56,976 bases of DNA from Muribaculaceae bacterium. GTDB lineage: Bacteria > Bacteroidota > Bacteroidia > Bacteroidales > Muribaculaceae. Of this stretch, positions 35,789 through 45,600 are shown in pieces (the stretch's first letter is position 1; the number at the start of each line of letters is the position of its first letter). The notes beneath the pieces were generated by a model. It had not been told where the DNA came from. It did not search any database and was given only the letters and a program-made list of their open reading frames with translations. The stretch covers positions 1-56,976 of the forward strand of contig JAGBWK010000054.1 in the NCBI GenBank assembly GCA_017629835.1, given 5' to 3'. A program made the translations under genes and the position numbers.

Positions 35789-35820
35789 TTTGCTGCAATG
35801 GCGGAATTTTACTAAATTTG
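35789..35820 (+). promoter_or_regulatory. Promoter of the rimP-nusA-infB operon
   Basis: TTTG at 35789-35792, then 20 nt, then TAAATTTG plus C at 35813-35820. Both elements match the consensus exactly. Transcription should start near 35827. Confidence 0.8.
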
Positions 35821-35830
35821 CAAGGCAAAT

Positions 35831-35860
35831 CGGAGGAGGCGTATCGCTTCCTCCGTTTTG
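35831..35860 (+). promoter_or_regulatory. Terminator-like hairpin at the 5' end of the rimP operon leader
   Basis: CGGAGGAGGC (35831-35840) pairs with GCTTCCTCCG (35846-35855): ten pairs including one G-U, a 5-nt loop, then TTTTGTTG. The fold looks like an intrinsic terminator but starts only a few bases after the predicted transcription start and about 30 nt before the rimP start. It could be an attenuator, a 5'-protecting element or a terminator for upstream readthrough. Confidence 0.65.
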
Positions 35861-35886
35861 TTGAAATATACTCTATATTAATACAT

Positions 35887-36345
35887 ATGATAGATAAAGA
35901 GAAACTTGTCAAGACCGTTGAGGAAGCCATTGCAGGCACCGACATGTTTATCGTAGACATCAAAGTGAGCAAAAACAACGAAATCGTTGTAGAGATTGAC
36001 TCGATGAGCTCACTCGACATTGACACCTGTGTTGCAATCTCTCACCGAATTGAGGCAGAGTTTGACCGCGACGTTGAGGACTATCAGCTGGAAGTAGGCT
36101 CAGCAGGTCTGACAGCCCCATTCACCGTCAAGCAGCAGTATCTCAAAAATGTAGGCAACGAAGTAGAGGTCGTGACCCGCGACGGACGCAAGTTCTACGG
36201 CACACTCACCGAAGTAGCCGACGAAACATTCACCGTAGAAGTGCCAACGAAAGTGAAGCACGAAGGAGCTAAGCGCCCAGTGATAGAACCTGTTGCCACA
36301 ACGGTAGAATACAGCAACGCCAAATTGGTACGCTACAAATTCTAA
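35887..36345 (+). CDS. rimP: Ribosome maturation factor RimP
   Basis: The 152-residue protein from the ATG at 35887 (MIDKEKLVKTVEEAI) has the RimP N-terminal domain with VDIKVSKNNEIVVEIDS and the SHRIEAEFDRDVEDYQLEVGSAGLTAPF segment. An SH3-like C-terminal domain (GTLTEVADETFTVEVP) follows. RimP assists 30S subunit assembly. A longer non-ATG start upstream would run through the leader hairpin and was not used. It heads the classic rimP-nusA-infB operon, 50 bp before nusA. Confidence 0.95.
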   Translation: MIDKEKLVKTVEEAIAGTDMFIVDIKVSKNNEIVVEIDSMSSLDIDTCVAISHRIEAEFDRDVEDYQLEVGSAGLTAPFTVKQQYLKNVGNEVEVVTRDGRKFYGTLTEVADETFTVEVPTKVKHEGAKRPVIEPVATTVEYSNAKLVRYKF

Positions 36346-36395
36346 TGATAAATCAAAAAAACAAGATATAAAACACTTAAACCAGATACAAAAAA

Positions 36396-37685
36396 ATGGC
36401 TAAGAAAGAGGAAACCCCTAACATGGTCGAGAGCTTTGCCGAGTTCAAAGAGCTAAAGAACATCGACAAGTCAACAATGATTCGCGTGCTTGAAGAATCA
36501 TTCCGCAACGTGCTCAAAGGCATGTTTACCACCGACCAGAACCTCGATATCACAATGAACCCCGACAAGGGCGACGTGCAGATCTTCCAAAACCTCGAAG
36601 TTGTACCCGACGAAGAGACTAAAGAGCCCGGCTTCAACCCCAACTTGAAAATCGGTCTTACTGATGCTCGCGCCGACAACGACCCCGAAGTAGAAGTAGG
36701 CGAAGAGCACACTCGCGAAATCTTCTTTGCTGATTTCGGCCGTCGCGCTATCTTGACACTGCGACAAACACTGCAAGCAAAAATCCTTGACCTCCAGAAA
36801 GAGGCTATCTACAATAAGTTCAAAGAACTCGAAGGAGAACTCGTTACGGGCGAAGTTTATCAAACATGGTCGCGCGAAACATTGCTTCTCGACGACGAAA
36901 AGAACGAACTTTTGCTCCCCAAGAGCGAATCAATTCCTGGCGACTTCTTCCGCAAAGGGGAAACAATCCGTGCCGTTGTCGAAAAAGTTGACAACAAAAA
37001 CAATAATCCTAAGATTACCGTATCGCGCACAAGCGAAAACTTCTTGCGCCGCTTGTTTGAGCTTGAAGTTCCCGAAATCCACGACGGCTTAATCAACATC
37101 CGCGCTGTGGCTCGTATCCCTGGCAAGCGTGCTAAAATCGCTGTTGAAAGCTACGACGACCGTATCGACCCAGTTGGAGCATGCGTAGGCGTGAAGGGTT
37201 CACGTATCCATGGCATCGTACGCGAATTGCGCAACGAAAACATCGACGTAATCAACTACACATCTAATCCACAATTGCTCATCCAGCGTGCACTCTCGCC
37301 CGCTAAAGTTTCAACCATAGCTATCGACGAAGAAAACAAGACAGCCGAAGTAATCCTTCGCCCCGAAGAAGTTTCGTTGGCAATCGGTACAGGCGGTTTG
37401 AACATCAAATTGGCTTCGAAACTCACTGGCTACAGAATCGACGTTTATCGCGACAGCAACGAAACATTCGAAGAAGACATCTACCTCGATGAATTCCGCG
37501 ATGAAATCGACGCTTGGGTAATCGACGCCCTCAAAGATATGGGTTGCCTCACAGCTAAGAGTGTAATCAACACTCCTCGCGAAACCCTCATCGAAAAGGC
37601 CGACCTCGAAGAACAAACAGTCGACAACGTGCTCGCTATCCTCAATGCCGAATTTGAGGACGACGAAGCTGAAAGCGCTGAATAA
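36396..37685 (+). CDS. nusA: Transcription termination/antitermination factor NusA
   Basis: The 429-residue protein has an N-terminal RNA polymerase-binding domain (about 1-130), an S1 domain (about 135-205, GEVYQTWSRETLLLDD...), then KH1 (PVGACVGVKGSRIHGIVREL) and KH2 (SLAIGTGGLNIKLASKLTGYRIDV) modules. A short helix-hairpin-helix-like end follows (about 380-425). The E. coli acidic repeats are absent, as in most non-proteobacterial NusA. It modulates pausing and termination. It lies 78 bp before infB. Confidence 0.96.
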   Translation: MAKKEETPNMVESFAEFKELKNIDKSTMIRVLEESFRNVLKGMFTTDQNLDITMNPDKGDVQIFQNLEVVPDEETKEPGFNPNLKIGLTDARADNDPEVEVGEEHTREIFFADFGRRAILTLRQTLQAKILDLQKEAIYNKFKELEGELVTGEVYQTWSRETLLLDDEKNELLLPKSESIPGDFFRKGETIRAVVEKVDNKNNNPKITVSRTSENFLRRLFELEVPEIHDGLINIRAVARIPGKRAKIAVESYDDRIDPVGACVGVKGSRIHGIVRELRNENIDVINYTSNPQLLIQRALSPAKVSTIAIDEENKTAEVILRPEEVSLAIGTGGLNIKLASKLTGYRIDVYRDSNETFEEDIYLDEFRDEIDAWVIDALKDMGCLTAKSVINTPRETLIEKADLEEQTVDNVLAILNAEFEDDEAESAE

Positions 37686-37763
37686 TATCCGCATACAAAC
37701 CCTCTCCACTCAATCCTCTCCTCCAAATCAAACTAACTAAAATACTTCTCGACTCCTTCATAA

Positions 37764-40694
37764 ATGGCAAGAATCAAAATTAGCAAAATAGCCAACGACC
37801 TCAACATTCACATCAGTACTGCAGTTGAGTTCCTCAGCAAAAAGAACATCGTAGTCGACAACAACCCCAATGCTCGCATTGATGAAGATGTTGTCAAACT
37901 CCTTCTTAATGAATTTGAGCCCGACCCCGAAAAGCGCAAACGCTTCTTGGAGCCTGAGCCAAAACCCGTAGTGAAGGAACAACCTGTTGAGGCTCCCGCA
38001 CAACCTGAAGAAATCAAGTTGAGCGAGTCGCTCAATAAGCCTAAAATCCTCGGCAAAATTGACCTCGAAAACCGTGGCAACGCTGCTCAGACAGAAGAAA
38101 AACCTTCGGTAGCTGAAGCAAAACCTGCTGTGGAAGCTAAGCCTGCGGCTGAGACCAAGCCTGCAGTAGAAGCAAAACCAGCGGTGGAAACCAAACCCGC
38201 TGAAGCTCCTGCTAAGCCCGAAGCTAAAGTCGAAGCACCCAAACAGGAGCCCAAAGTCGAGAAGAAACCAGAGCAAAAAGCTGAAGCTCAGAAGCAGGAA
38301 GCTAAGCCTCAGGTGAAACCTGAAGCGACCAAACAGCAGCCTAAAGTTGAGAAAAAACCTGAGCAGAAAGCCGAAGCTCCCAAGCAGCCAAAAGTTGAGA
38401 AGAAGCCTGAGCAAAAGCCGGTTGAAGCACCCAAAGCTGAAGCCGCAAAACCTCAAGAAGAGGAAATCTTCTCATTGGGCACACCCAAGAATACTCCCAC
38501 CATTAACGTTGTCGGTAAGATTGACCTTGATGCACTCAACCAATCGACTCGCCCCAAAAAGAAATCAAAAGAGGAGCGTCGTGCCGACCGCAACCGTGGT
38601 GGCCAGCAAAACGCACAAGCTGCTGGCGGTGCACCCAATGGCGAAAAGAAAAAACGTCGCCGCATAAGCAAAGAAAAAGTTGACATCGAACGCACACCCG
38701 GAGCAGAAGCACCACGCGGTGGACGCAAAGATGAGCCACGTCGCGACAAAGCAAACTCTAAAGCTAAACGTCCCGTACACGTTGAAATCAACGAAGACGA
38801 CGTACAAAAGCAAGTAAAAGAAACGCTTGCTCGCCTCACAAGCAAAGACAAAGGTCAGAAGAAAGCAGCTAAATGGCGTAAAGAAAAGCGCGAAGCATTT
38901 GCCAACCGCGAACGCGAAGCAGCCGAAATCGCCAACGAAGAGAGCCGCATACTCAAGCTCACAGAATTCGTTACAGCCAACGACTTGGCTTCGATGATGA
39001 ATGTGCCTGTGACCCAAGTCATCTCTACATGTATGAACATCGGCGTAATGGTGTCAATCAACCAGCGTCTCGACGCCGAAACTATCAATATCGTAGCCGA
39101 AGAATTCGGATTCCAAACCGAATACGTATCAGCTGAAGTGGTTGATGCAATCACTCAGGAAGCTGACACCGAAGAGGAACTCACCGAACGTCCACCGATA
39201 GTCACCGTCATGGGTCACGTTGACCACGGTAAGACATCGCTTCTCGACTACATCCGCAACGCAAACGTAATTGCTGGCGAAGCAGGCGGTATCACTCAGC
39301 ACATCGGTGCATACAACGTGACACTCAAGGATGGTCGTCAGATTACATTCCTCGACACTCCCGGTCACGAAGCATTTACCGCTATGCGTGCCCGCGGTGC
39401 TAAAGTTACCGACTTGGTAATCATCATCGTAGCTGCCGACGACAGCGTGATGCCTCAAACTGTTGAAGCAATCAACCACGCATCAGCAGCAGGTGTGCCA
39501 ATCGTGTTTGCAATCAACAAAATCGATAAACCAGCCGCTAACCCCGACAAAATCAAAGAGGAACTCGCCAACATGAACTACCTCGTTGAAGAATGGGGCG
39601 GTAAATACCAGTCGCAAGATATTTCAGCCAAGAAAGGTATCGGCGTAGAGGAATTAATGGAGAAGGTGCTCCTCGAAGCAGAAATGCTCGAACTTCGCGC
39701 CAACCCCAACCGCAAAGCAGTTGGCTCAATCATCGAATCATCGCTCGACAAAGGTCGTGGCTACGTGGCTACAGTGCTCGTACAGAACGGCACACTCCGC
39801 ATTGGCGACATCATCCTCGCTGGTACTCACTACGGCAAAATCAAAGCGATGTTCAACGAGCGTAACCAGCGCATCAAAGAGGCTGGACCTTCAGAGCCTG
39901 CACTTATCCTCGGCTTGAACGGCGCACCCACTGCCGGCGACACATTCAATGTGCTCGACACCGAACAGGAAGCACGCGAAATCGCCAACAAGCGCGAACA
40001 ACTCCAGCGCGAACTCGGACTCCGCACTAAGAAAATCCTCACACTCGAAGATATTGGTCGTCGCCGCGCTATCGGCAACTTCCAAGAGCTTAACATCATC
40101 GTCAAAGGCGACGTTGACGGCTCAATCGAAGCTCTTTCCGACTCACTCATCAAGCTGTCGACCGAAGAAATTCAGGTCAACGTGCTCCACAAAGCAGTGG
40201 GCGAAATCTCCGAAAGCGACGTTACGCTTGCAGCAGCCTCCGACGCTATCATCATCGGCTTCCAAGTGCGCCCCTCAATCGCCGCACGCCGCGAAGCAGA
40301 GCGCGAAGGTGTTCAGATTCGACTCTACTCAGTCATCTACCAAGCTATCGAAGAGGTTAAGGACGCTATGGCTGGTATGCTTGCTCCCGAAATCAAGGAA
40401 GAGGTTACTGGCGCAGCCGAAGTATTGGAAACATACCACATCTCGAAAGTTGGTACGATTGCCGGTGCACTCGTGCGCGAAGGCAAAATCAAGCGTGGTT
40501 GCCGCGTTCGCCTCATCCGCGACGGTATCGTGCGCTACACTGGCGAGCTTGGCTCACTCAAACGCTTCAAAGAGGACGTTAAGGAAGTTCAGTCGGGCTA
40601 CGATTGCGGTATCTCAATCAATGGATACAACGACATCAAGGTCGGCGATATAATCGAAGGCTTCAACGAAATCGAAGTATCACGCGAACTCTAA
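37764..40694 (+). CDS. infB: Translation initiation factor IF-2
   Basis: The 976-residue protein starts with an IF2_N domain (about 1-55). A very long Lys/Pro/Glu/Ala low-complexity arm (about 65-350) follows, with repeated blocks such as [10 protein letters not shown], and then a second IF2_N-like domain (about 395-445). The GTPase has G1 GHVDHGKTS (about 484-492), G3 DTPGHEAF and G4 NKIDKP. Domains II-IV follow, ending in the fMet-tRNA-binding C2 domain. It delivers initiator tRNA to the 30S subunit. The arm is longer than in E. coli but such arms are common in Bacteroidota. Confidence 0.97.
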   Translation: MARIKISKIANDLNIHISTAVEFLSKKNIVVDNNPNARIDEDVVKLLLNEFEPDPEKRKRFLEPEPKPVVKEQPVEAPAQPEEIKLSESLNKPKILGKIDLENRGNAAQTEEKPSVAEAKPAVEAKPAAETKPAVEAKPAVETKPAEAPAKPEAKVEAPKQEPKVEKKPEQKAEAQKQEAKPQVKPEATKQQPKVEKKPEQKAEAPKQPKVEKKPEQKPVEAPKAEAAKPQEEEIFSLGTPKNTPTINVVGKIDLDALNQSTRPKKKSKEERRADRNRGGQQNAQAAGGAPNGEKKKRRRISKEKVDIERTPGAEAPRGGRKDEPRRDKANSKAKRPVHVEINEDDVQKQVKETLARLTSKDKGQKKAAKWRKEKREAFANREREAAEIANEESRILKLTEFVTANDLASMMNVPVTQVISTCMNIGVMVSINQRLDAETINIVAEEFGFQTEYVSAEVVDAITQEADTEEELTERPPIVTVMGHVDHGKTSLLDYIRNANVIAGEAGGITQHIGAYNVTLKDGRQITFLDTPGHEAFTAMRARGAKVTDLVIIIVAADDSVMPQTVEAINHASAAGVPIVFAINKIDKPAANPDKIKEELANMNYLVEEWGGKYQSQDISAKKGIGVEELMEKVLLEAEMLELRANPNRKAVGSIIESSLDKGRGYVATVLVQNGTLRIGDIILAGTHYGKIKAMFNERNQRIKEAGPSEPALILGLNGAPTAGDTFNVLDTEQEAREIANKREQLQRELGLRTKKILTLEDIGRRRAIGNFQELNIIVKGDVDGSIEALSDSLIKLSTEEIQVNVLHKAVGEISESDVTLAAASDAIIIGFQVRPSIAARREAEREGVQIRLYSVIYQAIEEVKDAMAGMLAPEIKEEVTGAAEVLETYHISKVGTIAGALVREGKIKRGCRVRLIRDGIVRYTGELGSLKRFKEDVKEVQSGYDCGISINGYNDIKVGDIIEGFNEIEVSREL

Positions 40695-40757
40695 TCGCCC
40701 GCTTGAGTCCAGTTGCAACCGCAACAATGACACAAGCAAAGCCGCCAACCCAACGAT

Positions 40758-41237
40758 ATGAGAGTACATATCAACATAGGTAGCAACCTCGGCAACCGCC
40801 GAGAATACATACAGCAAGCCGTCGTACATCTGCGTCGGCTTGCCTTGTTAAATCCTAATGCCAACTTCCGCCAATCGAGCATCGTCGAGTCGGAGCCATG
40901 GGGCTACAGTTCGCCATATACTTATCTGAATATCGGCGTCAGCTTCGACACTGACATTGATGCACTCGAGCTCCTGCACTCGATGCAAGCAATAGAACAA
41001 GCTCTCGGAAGTCAAAGCCACCGCAAAGCCGACGGCACGTATGCCGACCGCGTGGTCGACATCGACATCATTGCCTATGGGCACACCGTGGTCGACACCC
41101 CTGAGCTGACACTGCCTCACCCTCGCTCCGAATTGCGCGACTTTGTGATGATTCCACTGCGAGAGATTGACCCCGACCTTGCAGATTTCGTTGAGGAATT
41201 TGCCCGCCAAAACCATTGCGACAACCGCACACGATGA
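40758..41237 (+). CDS. folK: HPPK-like 6-hydroxymethyl-7,8-dihydropterin pyrophosphokinase
   Basis: The 159-residue protein has the HPPK fold markers INIGSNLGNRREYIQQA (4-20), SEPWGY, the ATP/Mg motif DGTYADRVVDIDIIAYG and LPHPRSELRDFVMIPLREIDPD. It transfers pyrophosphate from ATP to 6-hydroxymethyl-dihydropterin in folate synthesis. It lies 63 bp after infB and is probably cotranscribed; no other folate gene is adjacent. Confidence 0.93.
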   Translation: MRVHINIGSNLGNRREYIQQAVVHLRRLALLNPNANFRQSSIVESEPWGYSSPYTYLNIGVSFDTDIDALELLHSMQAIEQALGSQSHRKADGTYADRVVDIDIIAYGHTVVDTPELTLPHPRSELRDFVMIPLREIDPDLADFVEEFARQNHCDNRTR

Positions 41238-41392
41238 GCCATTGTATTTACGGTAATTATGAGTCATTGTTTAAGCAATAATTGCTTGCGATGCTCAATA
41301 TAACGCAAACGTGGCAAAATTTGACGAAAATATTAACAAAGCATCATACGATGAAATATTAATTTTACGCTGAATAAACCGCTAACTTAGCA

Positions 41393-41400
41393 ACAACATA
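41393..41400 (+). promoter_or_regulatory. Weak -7 candidate before the GH43 gene
   Basis: TAACTTAG, one mismatch from TAnnTTTG, 33 nt before the start codon. No TTTG at the usual -33 distance is seen, so regulation by an activator or another sigma factor is possible. Confidence 0.35.
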
Positions 41401-41433
41401 ATCTACTACCTTGCAAGAAACAATTTATAAGAT

Positions 41434-43230
41434 ATGAAACGAATACTTTCCACTTTAGCCCTACTGGCTTGTTTTGTGATTAATAGCCATGCCGCTGACC
41501 TCAGATGGGGCGACCTCGGCGATGGTACATTTGCCAACCCAATACTTGCTGGCGACTTCTCCGATCCCGACGTGATTAGAGTAGGCAATAAATACTACAT
41601 GACCTGCTCAGAATTCCACTTTATGGGTATGCCAATCCTCGAATCCGACGACATGGTCAACTGGAAAGTAATAGCTCGCGTTCACGACAAACTGCCTACT
41701 GGCAACGGATACAACGATATGAACGCTTATGGCAACGGCACATGGGCGCCTTCGATTCGCTATCACGACGGCAAGTTCTACATCTACGTATGCTCTCCCA
41801 ACGAGGGATTGTGGGTTACCACAGCTGAAAATCCCGCTGGTCCATGGTCCGACATCAAATTAATCAAGGCTGTAGGCGGTTGGGAGGACCCCTGCCCTAT
41901 TTGGGATAACGAGGGCAACGCATACCTTGGACGTTCGCAACTCGGCGGCGGTCCAATCTACATTCACCGTATGAGCCCCGACGGCATGAGCCTATTGGAC
42001 AATGGACGAGTGGTTTACGAAGGTCCAACAGCCGAGGGCACAAAGATTTTTATCAAGGATGGTGAATTCTACATCAGCATACCTGAAGGTGGCGTTAGCA
42101 CTGGTTGGCAAACCGTGATGCATGCGCCAAGCATCTATGGACCTTACCATTCGAAGCGAGTGTTTGAGCAAGGCTCAACCGACATCAATGGCCCTCACCA
42201 GGGCGCATTGGTCGACACTCCCGACGGAGAATGGTGGTTCTACCATTTCCAATCGTTCAACACACTCGGACGAATCGTGCACTTGCAGCCAGTAGTTTGG
42301 GAAAATGGCTTCCCTGTAATTGGCACCGACTACGACGGCAATGGCATCGGCGAGCCTATGAAGATTGTCACCAAACCCGACACTGGGGTCAACAACACGC
42401 CCTATGCGCCACAATCAAGCGACGATTTCACTTCGTCGACACTCAACTGCTATTGGCAATTCAACCACAATCCTGTGTTGGAGTGCTACGACTTGACTTC
42501 GCGCCCAGGGTGGCTTCAGTGGAAACCACTCAAGGCTGAAAAGCTCGAAAAAGCTCGCAACTCACTCACTCAAAAGATTATGGGCTACAGCGGCAAAGTG
42601 TATGCAGTAATCGACGTGACCAAGATTGCACCGGGCCAACGTGCTGGAGTGCTTTGTATGGGCAATCAATATTATGGCGCCGGTGTTCGCAACGATAACG
42701 GCACTCTACGCATCTACTCCGAATGGGGTGGCGCCGTCACAAATGCTTACAAACTCACTACTCAAACGCTCGTTTACATTCGCCTCGACCTCGATGCAGC
42801 CAACAACTCCTACCGCTTCCTTTGGAGCACAAACGGCACAAACTTTGTGCGCATGGGCGACCAACAACTCAAGCAGAGCGAAGCCAACTGGAAAGGTCCA
42901 CGCGTAGGTCTTTACAACTATTCGACTACCGACGAAGGTCTTAACGGAACAGCCGCATTCGACTATTTCCACTATGAATACGACGGCCCTTGGAACGAAG
43001 AAAAATCGGGAATCGACAGCGTCGACACTATCGTTTGCAACGATGAAATCAGCATTGAGCGCTATCCCGGAGGAGTAATCGTGAAAGGCACTCCCGGCGA
43101 GGATGTACAGGTGTTCAATACCGAAGGCAAGCTGCTTGTTGACTCGATGACTAACCAACCAATGAACCTCTCAGCAGGCCTCTACATCGTGCGTACAGCC
43201 GACCAATCGCTCAAGTTCGCGCTGAATTGA
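41434..43230 (+). CDS. Secreted GH43-family glycosidase (xylosidase/arabinofuranosidase type) with C-terminal sorting tail
   Basis: The protein has 598 residues with a signal peptide at 1-21. The five-bladed propeller of GH43 runs to about 310: base Asp in GDFSDPDVI (D44), GTWAPSIRYHDGKFYIY, WEDPCPIWDNEG with the modulating Asp, and acid Glu in AEGTKIFIKDG. Residues about 325-515 form a concanavalin-like beta-sandwich (GH43_C2-like). The last ~65 residues end in an IERYPGG...FNTEGKLLV...GLYIVRT module resembling a T9SS tail. Likely substrates are xylan or arabinan oligosaccharides; the exact specificity cannot be read from the sequence. It stands alone without SusC/D genes. Confidence 0.9.
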   Translation: MKRILSTLALLACFVINSHAADLRWGDLGDGTFANPILAGDFSDPDVIRVGNKYYMTCSEFHFMGMPILESDDMVNWKVIARVHDKLPTGNGYNDMNAYGNGTWAPSIRYHDGKFYIYVCSPNEGLWVTTAENPAGPWSDIKLIKAVGGWEDPCPIWDNEGNAYLGRSQLGGGPIYIHRMSPDGMSLLDNGRVVYEGPTAEGTKIFIKDGEFYISIPEGGVSTGWQTVMHAPSIYGPYHSKRVFEQGSTDINGPHQGALVDTPDGEWWFYHFQSFNTLGRIVHLQPVVWENGFPVIGTDYDGNGIGEPMKIVTKPDTGVNNTPYAPQSSDDFTSSTLNCYWQFNHNPVLECYDLTSRPGWLQWKPLKAEKLEKARNSLTQKIMGYSGKVYAVIDVTKIAPGQRAGVLCMGNQYYGAGVRNDNGTLRIYSEWGGAVTNAYKLTTQTLVYIRLDLDAANNSYRFLWSTNGTNFVRMGDQQLKQSEANWKGPRVGLYNYSTTDEGLNGTAAFDYFHYEYDGPWNEEKSGIDSVDTIVCNDEISIERYPGGVIVKGTPGEDVQVFNTEGKLLVDSMTNQPMNLSAGLYIVRTADQSLKFALN

Positions 43231-43271
43231 CAGCCGCATTGCCGACATTTGGCGCTACATAAATCTACACT

Positions 43272-43306
43272 CGGCGACATAGCAGCAGCTGGTCGCCGTT
43301 GTTGTA
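43272..43306 (+). terminator. Possible terminator after the GH43 gene
   Basis: CGGCGAC (43272-43278) pairs with GTCGCCG (43292-43298), with a CAGC-rich loop that can pair further, followed by TTGTTGT. The U-run is interrupted, so strength is uncertain. Confidence 0.45.
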
Positions 43307-43377
43307 TATTCTCTCGCCGCCATAATATATTATTCTAAAGCGAATTGCGAGGAGATTGGCTGAATACACCGAGCGGA

Positions 43378-43409
43378 TTTGCGATTTTGACAAATAAATA
43401 GTAAGTTTG
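43378..43409 (+). promoter_or_regulatory. Promoter of glgB
   Basis: TTTG at 43378-43381, then 20 nt, then TAAGTTTG plus C at 43402-43409. Both elements match the consensus. The leader is about 30 nt. Confidence 0.75.
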
Positions 43410-43445
43410 CATATAAAATCCACCTAAACGCTCCATAACAACAAT

Positions 43446-45488
43446 ATGGCTAAGATTCTCAACATCATTAAAAATGACCCATGGCTCGAGCCATACGCTG
43501 ACGCTATCGTAGGTCGTTATAACGACGCTGTCAAAAAGGAGAAAGAACTCACAAAGCATTGCAAGTCGCTCTCTGATTTCGCTAATGCACACAAATATTT
43601 CGGGCTGCACCGCGACGACAATGGTTGGGTGTTTCGCGAATGGGCACCAAATGCAACCTCAGTAGCGCTGATTGGCGACTTCTCCGAATGGGCTGTCAAG
43701 CCTAAATACACTTGCACCCGCCTCGACAATGGTGTATGGGAATTGCGCGTAGGTCCGCGCGGCATTAAACATGGCGACCTATATAAGATGTTGGTGACAT
43801 GGGACGGCGGTCAGGGCGAACGCATACCCGCCTACGCCGACCGCGTGGTGCAGGATGAAGTGACTCACATCTTCTCCGCACAGGTGTGGAAACCGAGCAA
43901 AGAGTATAAATGGAAAGTTGACCGATTTGTTCCCGACACAGACCCACTACTTATTTACGAATGTCATATCGGTATGGCACAGCAGCGCGAAGGTGTTGGC
44001 ACATACGCCGAATTTCGCGATATCGTGTTGCCCCGAATCCATAAGGACGGCTACAATGCTATTCAGATTATGGCAATACAGGAGCACCCCTACTATGGAT
44101 CATTTGGCTATCACGTTTCAAACTTCTACGCTCCGTCGAGCCGCTTTGGCACTCCCGAAGAGCTTAAGTCGCTCATCGACAAGGCTCACGAGCTCGGCAT
44201 TGCCGTGATTATGGACATCGTGCACTCTCATGCCGTGAAGAACGAGAACGAAGGGCTTGGACGACTTGACGGTAGTTTCGACCAGTATTTCTACGGCGAC
44301 CACCGCCGCGAACATCCAGCGTGGGACTCGCTCTGCTTCGACTATGGAAAAAATGAGGTGCTACATTTCCTCCTCTCCAACTGTAAATACTGGCTTGAGG
44401 AGTTCCGCTTCGATGGCTTCCGTTTCGACGGCGTAACGTCGATGCTCTACTACAACCATGGACTCGGACAGGCGTTCAGCTCGTATGGCGACTACTACAA
44501 TGGCGGTCAGGATGTTAACGCTATCACATATCTCACCCTTGCCAACAAACTCATTCATGAAGTGAATCCCTATGCAATCAGCATCGCTGAGGAGATGAGC
44601 GGTATGCCCGGCCTCGCGTTGAAAGCTAAGGACGGCGGCATCGGCTTCGACTACCGAATGGCTATGGGTATTCCCGACTACTGGATTAAGACTATCAAGG
44701 AGAAAAAAGATGAGGACTGGCACCCTACCTCAATATGGTGGGAACTGACCAACCGTCGCGCCGATGAAAAGACTATTTCCTACGTTGAAAGCCACGACCA
44801 GGCGCTCGTAGGCGACAAAACTGTGATTTTCCGCCTTATCGATAAGGAGATGTATTGGCATATGATGGTTGGCGACAATAATATGACCGTCGACCGTGGA
44901 ATGGCCCTACACAAGATAATCCGCTTGGTGACTCTCGCCACAATCAATGGTGGATACCTCAACTTTATGGGTAACGAATTCGGTCATCCAGAGTGGATTG
45001 ACTTCCCACGCGAAGGCAACGGCTGGAGCCACAAATATGCTCGCCGCCAGTGGGACTTAGTCGACCGCGAAGACTTGAAATATAAGTTCCTCAACGTATT
45101 CGACAACGCAATGATTGAGCTCGTAGCATCAGTCCAAGATTTCCAAGCACTCTCAATAGAGAAACTATGGGAAAAGGATGACGACCAAGTGCTTGCATTC
45201 CGTCGCGGAGAACTTGTGTTTGTGTTCAATTTCAACCCAGCGAAATCGTTTACCGACTACGGCATACTTGCTCCAACGGGCAAATACACCACCGTGCTGA
45301 GCACCGATGCAACTGAGTTTGGAGGCTACGGCAACGTCGATCAGCAGGTAGAACACCTCACCCACTTCGACGCACTCTATCAGCCCACCGGCAAAGAATG
45401 GCTCAAGCTCTACCTCCCGGCACGCTCAGCCATAGTCCTGCGCCTAAACCCAGCCCCCCGCTCCAAAAAGCGCACCTCTAAACGCTAA
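43446..45488 (+). CDS. glgB: 1,4-alpha-glucan branching enzyme, eukaryotic-like GH13_8 type
   Basis: The 680-residue protein has an N-terminal CBM48 (about 45-150, VFREWAPNATSVALIGDFSEW). The GH13 barrel shows IMDIVHSH, DGFRFDGVTSM (nucleophile Asp), ISIAEEMSGMP (acid Glu) and YVESHDQAL (transition-state Asp). An all-beta C-domain follows. The short N-terminus and the YYGSFGYHVSNFYAPSSRFGTPEELK segment match eukaryotic-like branching enzymes rather than E. coli GlgB. It makes alpha-1,6 branches in glycogen. No other glycogen gene is in the window. Confidence 0.95.
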   Translation: MAKILNIIKNDPWLEPYADAIVGRYNDAVKKEKELTKHCKSLSDFANAHKYFGLHRDDNGWVFREWAPNATSVALIGDFSEWAVKPKYTCTRLDNGVWELRVGPRGIKHGDLYKMLVTWDGGQGERIPAYADRVVQDEVTHIFSAQVWKPSKEYKWKVDRFVPDTDPLLIYECHIGMAQQREGVGTYAEFRDIVLPRIHKDGYNAIQIMAIQEHPYYGSFGYHVSNFYAPSSRFGTPEELKSLIDKAHELGIAVIMDIVHSHAVKNENEGLGRLDGSFDQYFYGDHRREHPAWDSLCFDYGKNEVLHFLLSNCKYWLEEFRFDGFRFDGVTSMLYYNHGLGQAFSSYGDYYNGGQDVNAITYLTLANKLIHEVNPYAISIAEEMSGMPGLALKAKDGGIGFDYRMAMGIPDYWIKTIKEKKDEDWHPTSIWWELTNRRADEKTISYVESHDQALVGDKTVIFRLIDKEMYWHMMVGDNNMTVDRGMALHKIIRLVTLATINGGYLNFMGNEFGHPEWIDFPREGNGWSHKYARRQWDLVDREDLKYKFLNVFDNAMIELVASVQDFQALSIEKLWEKDDDQVLAFRRGELVFVFNFNPAKSFTDYGILAPTGKYTTVLSTDATEFGGYGNVDQQVEHLTHFDALYQPTGKEWLKLYLPARSAIVLRLNPAPRSKKRTSKR

Positions 45489-45534
45489 CGCCCAGATTAC
45501 GAATTAGTAAAATCGTGGATTTCCGCAAAATGAT

Positions 45535-45579
45535 AAAGCCCTACTGCCACAATCATAAGTGCCAGTAGGGCTTTGTTTC
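45535..45579. terminator. Bidirectional terminator between glgB and the GNAT-like gene
   Basis: A perfect 12-bp stem (AAAGCCCTACTG at 45535-45546, CAGTAGGGCTTT at 45563-45574) has a 16-nt loop. T-rich sequence follows on the plus strand (GTTTCT), and TTTATCATTTT follows in the opposite direction. The flanking genes converge. Confidence 0.85.
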
Positions 45580-45600
45580 TATCCTTAAAGTCGGGAGGGA

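Noticed and set aside
35818..35886. Longer non-ATG start for RimP
   Set aside because: It begins inside the -7 element and reads through the leader hairpin; the ATG at 35887 matches RimP N-termini.
37758..38456. 232-codon minus-strand frame opposite the IF-2 arm
   Set aside because: The Phe/Leu/Gly-rich product is the antisense of the Lys/Pro/Glu repeats; no signal or promoter.
41273..41287. Terminator after folK
   Set aside because: AAGCAAT/ATTGCTT leaves only a one-base loop and has no U-run; not a convincing terminator.
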